This document shows, piece by piece, positions 1-6,862 of a stretch of 34,108 nt of DNA. The stretch spans positions 1-34,108 of the forward strand of contig CAIRRW010000506.1 in assembly GCA_903881065.1 (NCBI GenBank). The letters are read 5' to 3'. The translations under genes were made by a program, and so were the position numbers. This DNA comes from an uncultured Bacteroidota bacterium (GTDB lineage Bacteria > Bacteroidota > Bacteroidia > 2-12-FULL-35-15). Each line of letters starts with the position of its first letter. Positions within the stretch are counted from its first letter, which is position 1. Below the pieces are notes generated by a model, which was not told the DNA's origin, did no database searches, and saw only the letters and a list, made by a program, of their open reading frames with translations.

Positions 1-2
1 AG

Positions 3-119
3 CAGCTAAGAAAGCAATTATTGCAAATTAACAAGTCCTTAGCTACTGAATACCTTAATGATATCCGTATCAATTATAAACGAAGGCGCAACCTGATTGC
101 ACTATTATTAAAATTATAG
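3..119 (+). CDS. possible 3' end of an unidentified gene (partial)
   Basis: An open frame enters from the left edge and runs 38 codons to a TAG at 117-119. The encoded tail is basic and then hydrophobic (it contains NYKRRRNLIALLLKL). It does not match the C-terminus expected of NusG, the usual gene here. A rho-independent terminator about 180 bases downstream fits a gene ending in this area. Thirty-eight codons without a stop in AT-rich DNA could be chance, so this is weak. I do not recognise a family. Confidence 0.3.
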   Translation, partial: QLRKQLLQINKSLATEYLNDIRINYKRRRNLIALLLKL

Positions 120-236
120 TTTTACTCTGGAAGATATGGAAGGGGTTTTCTGTATATAAGATTTATCCTCAAACAGGAATGTCCATTTGTTTATATCAGG
201 AAACTTAAAAGACAACTCAAAGAAAATAGGATAAAT

Positions 237-297
237 TGCGGATTGCGGATTTTTGATTGCGGAGAAATCCGAAATTGAAATCCAAAATCCGAAATCA
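237..297. repeat. degenerate GCGGATT / AATCCGAA repeat patch
   Basis: About 60 bases consist of words related to ATTGCGGATT on the left and their near-complements AATCCGAAATT and AATCCAAAATCC on the right. The patch is both tandemly repetitive and imperfectly palindromic. It lies between the possible partial gene and the terminator at 301. It could fold as a weak stem; no coding role is seen. Confidence 0.55.
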
Positions 298-300
298 ACA

Positions 301-334
301 AAATCCTGCTCTTGAAAAAGGGCAGGATTTTTAT
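301..334 (+). terminator. rho-independent terminator upstream of the rplK operon
   Basis: AAATCCTGC pairs perfectly with GCAGGATTT, extended inward by a T-G and a C-G pair, around a loop of about eight bases, and is followed by TTTTTAT. It separates whatever lies to the left from the ribosomal operon, so rplK is probably not read through from nusG. Confidence 0.6.
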
Positions 335-375
335 GTTTTCCTTTTCAGTAAATAAAAATTTATTTTGAACAGGAT

Positions 376-406
376 GTTGTTTATACAAATAAATTTCCTA
401 CTTTTG
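376..406 (+). promoter_or_regulatory. Bacteroidota-type promoter of the rplK-rpoC operon
   Basis: A perfect -7 box TACTTTTG (399-406; consensus TAnnTTTG) lies exactly 19 bases after a GTTG -33 element (376-379). Transcription would start near 411, giving a leader of about 165 bases before rplK. This spacing and these boxes are the known pattern for the Bacteroidota primary sigma factor. Confidence 0.65.
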
Positions 407-578
407 CCCTCCCTAAAAAAATCGGTAGGGGATATTATAGTAAAAATTACAAACGATAACAGGCAGAAAATAATAAGCTTCCATTAGTATTTACGCAGGT
501 TACAAGGGAATAGAGAAATAAAAAAAGATAGTGCCAAAAAGGTACTTTAATCATACTACAAAATATTAAAATAAGCAA
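407..578 (+). promoter_or_regulatory. long 5' leader of the rplK operon with a start-proximal hairpin
   Basis: No gene is visible between the promoter and rplK. The predicted transcript begins with CCCTA (411-415), which can pair with TAGGG (426-430) to close a small hairpin at the 5' end. The rest is A-rich and unstructured to the eye. A leader this long in front of a ribosomal operon may carry growth-rate or autogenous control, but no known leader family was recognised. Confidence 0.35.
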
Positions 579-1025
579 ATGGCAAAAGAAGTAAGTGCAA
601 TGATTAAGTTGCAAATTAAAGGAGGAGCAGCAAATCCTTCACCTCCAATTGGACCTGCATTAGGTGCAAAAGGTGTTAATATCATGGAGTTCTGCAAGCA
701 GTTTAATGCAAGAACACAGGATAAAGCAGGAAAAGTAATTCCGGTAATTATTACTGTATATAACGATAAATCATTTGAATTTATTACTAAAAATCCACCG
801 GTAGCAGTTTCGTTATTGGAGATTACAAAAGTAAAACAAGGTTCAAAAGAATCAAATCGTTTGAAAGTAGGTAACGTATCATGGGCACAGATACGTGAAG
901 TGGCAGAAGCAAAAATGCCCGATTTAAATTGTTTTACAATTGAATCGGCAATGAGCATGGTAGCTGGTACTGCCCGCAGTATGGGATTAACCGTAACAGG
1001 TGAATCTCCGTTGGAAAAAAAGTAA
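579..1025 (+). CDS. rplK: 50S ribosomal protein L11
   Basis: 148 residues, normal for L11. L11 forms the GTPase-associated stalk base on 23S rRNA with the L10-L12 complex and is the site of thiopeptide action. The N-terminal domain contains the conserved proline-rich segment PPIGPALGAKG (about residues 22-32), and the C-terminal RNA-binding domain runs from about residue 75 to the end. The ATG at 579 gives the standard MAKEV start. It is the first gene of the operon, 59 bases ahead of rplA. nusG, the common upstream neighbour, is not adjacent here. Confidence 0.98.
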   Translation: MAKEVSAMIKLQIKGGAANPSPPIGPALGAKGVNIMEFCKQFNARTQDKAGKVIPVIITVYNDKSFEFITKNPPVAVSLLEITKVKQGSKESNRLKVGNVSWAQIREVAEAKMPDLNCFTIESAMSMVAGTARSMGLTVTGESPLEKK

Positions 1026-1035
1026 GAGTTTAACA

Positions 1036-1070
1036 GGTGGAGTCTGAACAAAGTAAGACGCTCGAACACC
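1036..1070 (+). promoter_or_regulatory. candidate L1 autoregulatory hairpin between rplK and rplA
   Basis: GGTGGAGTCT (1036-1045) can pair with AGAC, CTC and CACC within 1056-1070. The pairing leaves a one-base bulge and a three-base bulge, with a purine-rich loop of about ten bases. It lies in the short rplK-rplA gap, just before the rplA ATG. L1 is known in several bacteria to bind its own mRNA at a structure imitating its 23S rRNA site. That this element does so is inference from position and shape. Confidence 0.4.
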
Positions 1071-1084
1071 ATAAATTAATAAAA

Positions 1085-1777
1085 ATGAAAATTTCAAAGA
1101 AAAGAAAAGCTGCCTTGGCAAAATATGATTCAACAAAATCATACTCTTTGGCAGAAGCATCAAAAATTGTAAAAGACATCACTTCTACAAAATTCGATTC
1201 CTCAGTAGAAATAAGCGTTCGCTTAGGAGTTGATCCTCGGAAAGCAAATCAAATGGTTCGTGGTTCAGTATCTTTACCACACGGAACCGGAAAAACATTA
1301 AAAGTATTAGCCTTGGTTACTCCTGATAAAGAAGCAGAAGCAAAAGCTGCAGGTGCTGATTTTGTTGGTTTGGATGAGTATATCGAAAAAATTAAAGGTG
1401 GCTGGACAGATGTTGATGTTATCATCACAATGCCTTCAGTAATGGGTAAAGTAGGTGCTTTAGGGCGTGTACTTGGACCTCGTGGTTTAATGCCGAATCC
1501 AAAAACAGGAACTGTAACAATGGATATTGGAAAAGCTGTTACTGATTCAAAAGGAGGTAAAATAGATTTTAAAGTTGACAAAGCAGGAATTGTTCAGGCT
1601 TTGGTAGCTAAAGCATCGTTCGATAGCAATAAAATTGCTGATAATGCAAATGAATTATTACAAACGATAATGAAATTAAAACCATCGTCAGCAAAAGGAA
1701 CATATGTAAGAAGCATTTTTATGTCATCTACAATGAGTCCAAGTATCGAAATCGATTCAAAATTTTTAGGGCAATAA
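1085..1777 (+). CDS. rplA: 50S ribosomal protein L1
   Basis: 230 residues from the ATG at 1085 (MKISKKRKAALAKYD), the usual L1 length. A frame open upstream to a GTG at 1037 would add 16 residues unlike any L1 N-terminus and would run through the candidate regulatory hairpin, so I chose the ATG. L1 forms the mobile stalk near the ribosomal E site and often represses its own operon. The conserved MGKVGALGRVLGPRGLMPNPK region (about residues 120-140) carries the RNA-binding surface. The next gene, rplJ, follows after 71 bases that contain two hairpins. Confidence 0.98.
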   Translation: MKISKKRKAALAKYDSTKSYSLAEASKIVKDITSTKFDSSVEISVRLGVDPRKANQMVRGSVSLPHGTGKTLKVLALVTPDKEAEAKAAGADFVGLDEYIEKIKGGWTDVDVIITMPSVMGKVGALGRVLGPRGLMPNPKTGTVTMDIGKAVTDSKGGKIDFKVDKAGIVQALVAKASFDSNKIADNANELLQTIMKLKPSSAKGTYVRSIFMSSTMSPSIEIDSKFLGQ

Positions 1778-1831
1778 TTCTGCAGTATTTGCAGAAAAAA
1801 TCACATTTGCACTGGCTTCCACTGGGCAAAT
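1778..1831 (+). promoter_or_regulatory. two hairpins in the rplA-rplJ gap, candidate L10 leader
   Basis: The first hairpin is TTCTGCA (1778-1784) with TGCAGAA (1790-1796), starting right after the rplA stop. The second is ATTTGC (1805-1810) with GCAAAT (1826-1831), enclosing an inner TGG/CCA pair and asymmetric internal loops. The L10-L12 complex is known to repress rplJ translation by binding an mRNA leader with an internal-loop stem. The second stem has the right place for that, but I cannot confirm the required kink-turn. Confidence 0.4.
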
Positions 1832-1848
1832 AAATTAACTTAATAGAA

Positions 1849-2373
1849 ATGAAAAAAGAAGAAAAAACAGAAGTAATAGACTCGTTGGTAAAGCAATTAG
1901 CAGACAACAGTCATTTCTATTTAACCGATGTTGCTTCTTTAACTGCTGAAAAAACATCACAGTTGAGAAGATTATGTTTTAAAAAGAACATCAAAATGCT
2001 GGTAGTTAAAAATTCTTTGCTTCAAAAAGCAATGGAACGTAGCGAAGGCAAAGATTATCAACCGTTGTTCGGCTCATTAAAAGGCTCAACAGCAATTATG
2101 TTTTCGGAAGTAGGAAGTGATCCTGCAAAGCTTATCAAAGAATTCAGAGTGAAAAATGATAAGCCGGTTTTGAAAGCAGCATTTGTTGAAGAGTGTGCTT
2201 ATATAGGCGATAATCAATTAGAAGTTCTTGCTAGTATCAAATCTAAAAATGAGCTTATTGGCGACATTGTTGGATTGTTACAATCACCTGCTAAAAATGT
2301 TATTTCTGCACTTAAATCAAGTGGTGGTAAATTGGCAGGTATAGTTAAAACATTATCGGAAAAAGAGAATTAA
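1849..2373 (+). CDS. rplJ: 50S ribosomal protein L10
   Basis: 174 residues, typical of L10. The N-terminal domain binds 23S rRNA beside L11, and the C-terminal helix carries dimers of L7/L12, forming the stalk that recruits translation GTPases. The N-terminus (MKKEEKTEVIDSLVKQLADN) and the central NSLLQKAMERSEGK segment are family-like. The lysine-rich C-terminal helix includes KNVISALKSSGGKLAGIVK. The gene lies 57 bases before rplL, the usual pairing of stoichiometrically linked stalk proteins. Confidence 0.98.
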   Translation: MKKEEKTEVIDSLVKQLADNSHFYLTDVASLTAEKTSQLRRLCFKKNIKMLVVKNSLLQKAMERSEGKDYQPLFGSLKGSTAIMFSEVGSDPAKLIKEFRVKNDKPVLKAAFVEECAYIGDNQLEVLASIKSKNELIGDIVGLLQSPAKNVISALKSSGGKLAGIVKTLSEKEN

Positions 2374-2430
2374 AATAGTAATAGTAAAATCAATAAAAAA
2401 GTAATTAACAATTAAAAACAATAAATAAAA

Positions 2431-2805
2431 ATGGCAGATTTAAAATCATTCGCAGAGCAATTAGTAAACTTAACTGTAAAAGAAGTTAATGAGTTAGCTC
2501 AAATTTTAAAAGATGAGTATGGTATCGAACCAGCAGCAGCAGCAGTAGCAGTAGCAGTAGGTGGTGGTGCAGGAGCAGCAGCAGTTGCTGAAAAAACTAC
2601 TTTTGATGTAATCCTTGTTGAAGCAGGAGCAGCAAAATTAGGTGTTGTTAAAATCGTTAAAGATTTAACAGGTCTTGGATTAAAAGAAGCAAAAGACTTA
2701 GTTGACGGAGCACCAAAACCATTGAAAGAAGGCATCTCTAAAGAAGAAGCTGAAACAATGAAGAAACAATTAGAAGAAGCAGGAGCAAAGGTTGAGATTA
2801 AATAA
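2431..2805 (+). CDS. rplL: 50S ribosomal protein L7/L12
   Basis: 124 residues. The N-terminal dimerisation helices (about 1-30) are followed by an alanine/valine/glycine hinge (about 35-53) and the C-terminal factor-binding domain. That domain has the conserved segments KLGVVKIVKDLTGLGLKEAK and VDGAPKPLKEGISKEEAE. It is the multicopy stalk protein that contacts EF-Tu, EF-G and IF2. It is followed by a strong hairpin before rpoB, a likely point where ribosomal and polymerase gene expression are set to different levels. Confidence 0.98.
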   Translation: MADLKSFAEQLVNLTVKEVNELAQILKDEYGIEPAAAAVAVAVGGGAGAAAVAEKTTFDVILVEAGAAKLGVVKIVKDLTGLGLKEAKDLVDGAPKPLKEGISKEEAETMKKQLEEAGAKVEIK

Positions 2806-2830
2806 GCTTTTCGCTGATACACAATATTAA

Positions 2831-2880
2831 GGTTTAGACCTTGGTCTGTCAATTTGATGGACAAGGTCTATACCGTTTTG
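2831..2880 (+). terminator. rplL-rpoB intergenic attenuator/terminator hairpin
   Basis: GGT plus TAGACCTTG (2835-2843) pairs with CAAGGTCTA (2862-2870) plus ACC, leaving one T-T mismatch. The stem of about 12 bp is followed by a U-rich stretch (GTTTTGTTG). It is well placed to end part of the transcription between the ribosomal protein genes and rpoB, as the attenuator at this junction does in Escherichia coli. Partial rather than complete termination is inferred, because rpoB has no obvious promoter of its own. Confidence 0.55.
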
Positions 2881-2953
2881 TTGTTTATAGTTGTTTTATC
2901 TTATTAACCAGTTTGCTACTTAAAAAATAGTAACAAACATAAATCTTAACAAA

Positions 2954-5900
2954 TTGGCTCAAACAAAAAAATCTCAAAGAATAAGTTTCGCATCTATAAA
3001 AAGTCAAATTGATTACCCTGACTTTTTAGATATTCAACTTAAATCGTTTCAAGACTTTTTTCAGTTGGAAACAACTTCCGAAAATCGTCAAAACGAAGGA
3101 TTGTATAAAGTTTTCGCAGAAAATTTTCCAATCTCAGATGCACGAAATAATTTCGTGTTAGAATTCCTAGACTATTTTATCGATCCTCCACGTTATGCTC
3201 TTGAAGAGTGTATTGAAAGAGGATTGACATACAGCGTTCCGCTAAAAGCGAAGGTACGTTTGTATTGTACTGACCCTGAACATGAGGATTTCGAAACCAT
3301 TGTTCAGGATGTTTATTTAGGTACAATACCTTATATGACTCCTAAAGGAACGTTTGTAATAAATGGAGCAGAACGTGTTATCGTTTCTCAGTTACATCGT
3401 TCTCCTGGTGTGTTCTTTGGTCAGAGCCGCCATGCAAACGGAACAAAACTTTATTCTGCCCGTGTTATTCCTTTCAAAGGATCATGGATAGAATTTGCTA
3501 CGGATATCAATAGCGTTATGTACGCTTATATTGACCGTAAGAAAAAATTACCTGTTACAACACTTCTTAGAGCTATCGGCTTTGAAAGCGATAAACAAAT
3601 TCTTGAAATATTTGGTTTAGCTGACGAAGTAAAAGTAAGTAAACCGAATTTAAAAGGAGCACTAGGTCGTAAGTTGGCTGCAAGGGTATTAAAGACATGG
3701 ATAGAAGATTTCGTGGATGAGGATACCGGTGAGGTGGTTTCAATCGAACGTAATGAGGTAATCATTGACCGTGAAACTATACTAGATGAAAGCCATATTG
3801 AATTGATTATTGATGCAAACGTAAAATCTGTAATTCTTCATAAGCAAGATGTGAATGCAGGTGATTACGCCATTATATATAATACATTACAGAAAGATAC
3901 TTCCAACTCTGAGAAAGAGGCTGTGGAGCATATCTATCGTCAATTGCGTAATGCAGAACCACCTGATGAAGAGACAGCTCGTGGTATTATTGACAAATTA
4001 TTTTTCTCTGATAAACGTTATGATTTAGGAGAAGTTGGCCGTTACAGAATCAACAAAAAGTTGAATCTTACTACTCCGATGGATCATAAAACATTGACTA
4101 AAGAAGATATTATCTGTATCATCAAATATTTGATTGAACTTATCAATTCAAAAGCTGATGTGGATGATATTGACCACTTGAGTAACAGACGTGTGCGTAC
4201 AGTTGGAGAACAATTGTATTCTCAGTTTGGTGTTGGTTTGGCTCGTATGGCTCGTACAATCCGTGAGCGTATGAACGTTCGTGATAACGAGGTATTCACT
4301 CCAACTGATTTGATTAATGCTAAAACATTATCTTCAGTTATCAACTCATTCTTTGGAACAAATCAGTTGTCTCAATTTATGGATCAAACAAATCCATTGG
4401 CTGAAATAACTCATAAGAGAAGGTTATCTGCCCTAGGGCCAGGTGGTTTATCCCGTGAGCGTGCTGGTTTTGAAGTTCGTGACGTTCACTATACTCACTA
4501 CGGACGTTTATGTACAATTGAAACTCCTGAAGGTCCGAATATCGGTTTGATTTCTTCACTTTGTGTATTCGCAAAAATAAATAAATTAGGCTTTATCGAA
4601 ACTCCATATATGACTGTTACAGACGGTAAGGTGGATATTGAAAAGAGTGTTACTTATTTAAGTGCTGAAGAAGAAGATTCAAAAACTATAGCACAAGCAA
4701 ATGCGCCAATTGATGCGAAAGGAAACTTTGTAGAAGCAAAAGTGAAAGCTCGTTACGAAGGAGATTTCCCCGTTGTAGAGCCTGAAAAATTACAATTGAT
4801 GGACGTTGCTCCTAATCAAATCGCATCTATTGCAGCTTCATTAATTCCATTTTTGGAACATGATGATGCTAACCGTGCATTGATGGGATCAAACATGCAA
4901 CGTCAAGCTGTACCCTTATTACGCCCAGAGGCTCCAATTGTTGGAACTGGATTAGAGCCATTAGTTGCTCGCGATTCTCGTGTGTTAATTAATGCTGTTG
5001 GTGAAGGTGTAGTAGAATATGTAGATTCAAACGAAATTGTAATCCGTTACAATCGCACGGAAGATGAAAAACTTATTAGTTTTGATGAAGATGTAGTTCG
5101 TTATAAACTAACTAAATTCCGTAAAACCAACCAAAGTACCTGTATCAACTTAAAACCAATTGTAAAGAAAGGTGAAAAAGTTTCTAAAGGTCAGGTATTA
5201 TGTGATGGTTATGCAACACAGAATGGAGAATTGGCATTAGGTCGAAACATGAAAGTGGCATTCATGCCATGGAAGGGTTACAACTTTGAGGATGCTATTG
5301 TTATTTCTGAACGTGTTGCTCGTGAAGATATTTTCACTTCAGTACATATTGATGAATATTCATTGGAAGTACGTGATACAAAACGTGGTTTAGAGGAATT
5401 AACTGCTGATATTCCAAATGTTTCGGAAGAAGCAACAAAAGATCTTGATGAAAACGGATTGATACGAATCGGTGCTGAAGTAAAAGAAGGTGATATTTTA
5501 ATAGGTAAGATTACTCCAAAAGGTGAAACCGATCCTTCTCCTGAAGAAAAACTTTTACGTGCTATTTTTGGTGACAAAGCTGGTGATGTGAAAGATGCAT
5601 CTTTAAAAGCACCTCCATCATTACGTGGTGTTGTTATTGAGAAAAAATTGTTTTCAAAAATTATTAAAGATAAGAAAGCAAAACAAGAAGAAAAACCTTT
5701 GTTAGAAAAAATTGACAAAGAACATAATGTTGAAGTGGCAGCATTGAAAAACAAGTTAGTTGATAAACTTACTAGTTTAGTTAATGGAAAAACTTCGCAA
5801 GGTGTTTATAATCTTCTAAAAGAGGAAGTTGTTCCAAAAAGCACTAAATTTACTCAGAAACTTCTTGAGAAAATTGATTTTAGCTCAGTGAATCCAGGTA

Positions 5901-6763
5901 AATGGACAACTGATAAAGAAACCAATGAGAAAATAAAAACATTGCTTCATAACTATTCAATACGTTTCAACGACTTACTTGGCGCTTATAAACGCAAAAA
6001 ATTTGCTGTAACTATTGGAGATGAGCTGCCATCTGGAATTGTACAACTTGCGAAAATTTATATAGCTAAAAAGCGTAAATTAAAAGTAGGGGATAAAATG
6101 GCTGGTCGTCACGGTAACAAAGGTATTGTTGCGAGAATCGTTCGTGATGAAGATATGCCATTCCTTGATGATGGAACGCCTGTTGACATTGTGTTGAATC
6201 CACTTGGTGTGCCTTCACGTATGAACTTAGGTCAGATTTATGAAACTGTACTTGGTTGGGCAGGACAAAAATTAGGTGAGAAATTCTTTACCCCTATTTT
6301 TGACGGTGCAACTACTGAACAATTGAATGAATGGACAGATAAAGCCGGCTTACCTCGTTTTGGTCGTACCTTCTTAACAGATGGCGGAACAGGTGAGAAA
6401 TTTGATCAACCAGCAACTGTAGGTGTTATCTATATGTTGAAACTTGGTCACATGGTGGATGATAAAATGCACTCTCGTTCAATAGGACCTTATTCATTAA
6501 TTACGCAACAACCTTTAGGAGGTAAAGCACAGTTCGGTGGACAGCGTTTTGGTGAGATGGAGGTTTGGGCATTGGAAGCATTTGGTGCTGCGAACATTCT
6601 ACAGGAAATCCTTACTATTAAGTCGGATGACGTAATAGGAAGAGCAAAAGCCTACGAGGCAATTGTAAAAGGTGAAAATATGCCAACTCCAGGAATCCCT
6701 GAATCGTTCAATGTATTATTGCACGAATTAAGAGGACTGGGATTGAATATCACTCTTGACTAA
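2954..6763 (+). CDS. rpoB: DNA-directed RNA polymerase subunit beta
   Basis: 1269 residues, full length for Bacteroidota. It is the beta half of the polymerase active-site cleft. The rifampicin pocket is intact and wild type in form: QLSQFMDQTNPL, then THKRRLSALG, with D477, H487 and S492 at the classic resistance positions. The GDKMAGRHGNKG motif near residue 1047 is present. The start codon is TTG at 2954. A stop (TAA, 2921-2923) lies upstream in frame with no ATG between, and the protein begins as homologues do (MAQTKKSQRISFASIK), so TTG is the only plausible start. It is separated from rplL by an attenuator-like hairpin. Confidence 0.98.
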   Translation: MAQTKKSQRISFASIKSQIDYPDFLDIQLKSFQDFFQLETTSENRQNEGLYKVFAENFPISDARNNFVLEFLDYFIDPPRYALEECIERGLTYSVPLKAKVRLYCTDPEHEDFETIVQDVYLGTIPYMTPKGTFVINGAERVIVSQLHRSPGVFFGQSRHANGTKLYSARVIPFKGSWIEFATDINSVMYAYIDRKKKLPVTTLLRAIGFESDKQILEIFGLADEVKVSKPNLKGALGRKLAARVLKTWIEDFVDEDTGEVVSIERNEVIIDRETILDESHIELIIDANVKSVILHKQDVNAGDYAIIYNTLQKDTSNSEKEAVEHIYRQLRNAEPPDEETARGIIDKLFFSDKRYDLGEVGRYRINKKLNLTTPMDHKTLTKEDIICIIKYLIELINSKADVDDIDHLSNRRVRTVGEQLYSQFGVGLARMARTIRERMNVRDNEVFTPTDLINAKTLSSVINSFFGTNQLSQFMDQTNPLAEITHKRRLSALGPGGLSRERAGFEVRDVHYTHYGRLCTIETPEGPNIGLISSLCVFAKINKLGFIETPYMTVTDGKVDIEKSVTYLSAEEEDSKTIAQANAPIDAKGNFVEAKVKARYEGDFPVVEPEKLQLMDVAPNQIASIAASLIPFLEHDDANRALMGSNMQRQAVPLLRPEAPIVGTGLEPLVARDSRVLINAVGEGVVEYVDSNEIVIRYNRTEDEKLISFDEDVVRYKLTKFRKTNQSTCINLKPIVKKGEKVSKGQVLCDGYATQNGELALGRNMKVAFMPWKGYNFEDAIVISERVAREDIFTSVHIDEYSLEVRDTKRGLEELTADIPNVSEEATKDLDENGLIRIGAEVKEGDILIGKITPKGETDPSPEEKLLRAIFGDKAGDVKDASLKAPPSLRGVVIEKKLFSKIIKDKKAKQEEKPLLEKIDKEHNVEVAALKNKLVDKLTSLVNGKTSQGVYNLLKEEVVPKSTKFTQKLLEKIDFSSVNPGKWTTDKETNEKIKTLLHNYSIRFNDLLGAYKRKKFAVTIGDELPSGIVQLAKIYIAKKRKLKVGDKMAGRHGNKGIVARIVRDEDMPFLDDGTPVDIVLNPLGVPSRMNLGQIYETVLGWAGQKLGEKFFTPIFDGATTEQLNEWTDKAGLPRFGRTFLTDGGTGEKFDQPATVGVIYMLKLGHMVDDKMHSRSIGPYSLITQQPLGGKAQFGGQRFGEMEVWALEAFGAANILQEILTIKSDDVIGRAKAYEAIVKGENMPTPGIPESFNVLLHELRGLGLNITLD

Positions 6764-6773
6764 CAACTGGTAT

Positions 6774-6825
6774 AAAGTTTCAGGTTTTAAGCTAACTTAT
6801 GTTTCTTAAAACCTGAAATTTAAAA
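6774..6825 (+). terminator. perfect inverted repeat between rpoB and rpoC
   Basis: TTTCAGGTTTTAA (6778-6790) and TTAAAACCTGAAA (6806-6818) are perfect 13-base complements, extendable by about three more pairs, with a 15-base loop. A short AT-rich run follows rather than a clean U tract. It could be a weak terminator, an RNA processing site or a stability element tuning rpoC relative to rpoB. The inverted repeat is seen directly; the role is inference. Confidence 0.5.
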
Positions 6826-6862
6826 TTTCAAAAAATAACTTTAAACTATAAATTAATAATAA

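Noticed and set aside
191..388. 65-codon frame on - in the rplK upstream region
   Set aside because: It reads through the repeat patch, the terminator and the promoter and has no family features.
1..578. tRNA genes near the ribosomal operon
   Set aside because: A tRNA-Trp is often near secE-nusG in this phylum, but no TTCGA-type T-loop with matching acceptor stem was seen.
566..1072. 168-codon frame on - opposite rplK
   Set aside because: It lies fully opposite a certain ribosomal protein gene; its openness follows from the codon use of rplK.
1037..1084. N-terminal extension of L1 from a GTG
   Set aside because: The added 16 residues do not resemble any L1 and would translate a candidate RNA hairpin; the ATG at 1085 gives the family start.
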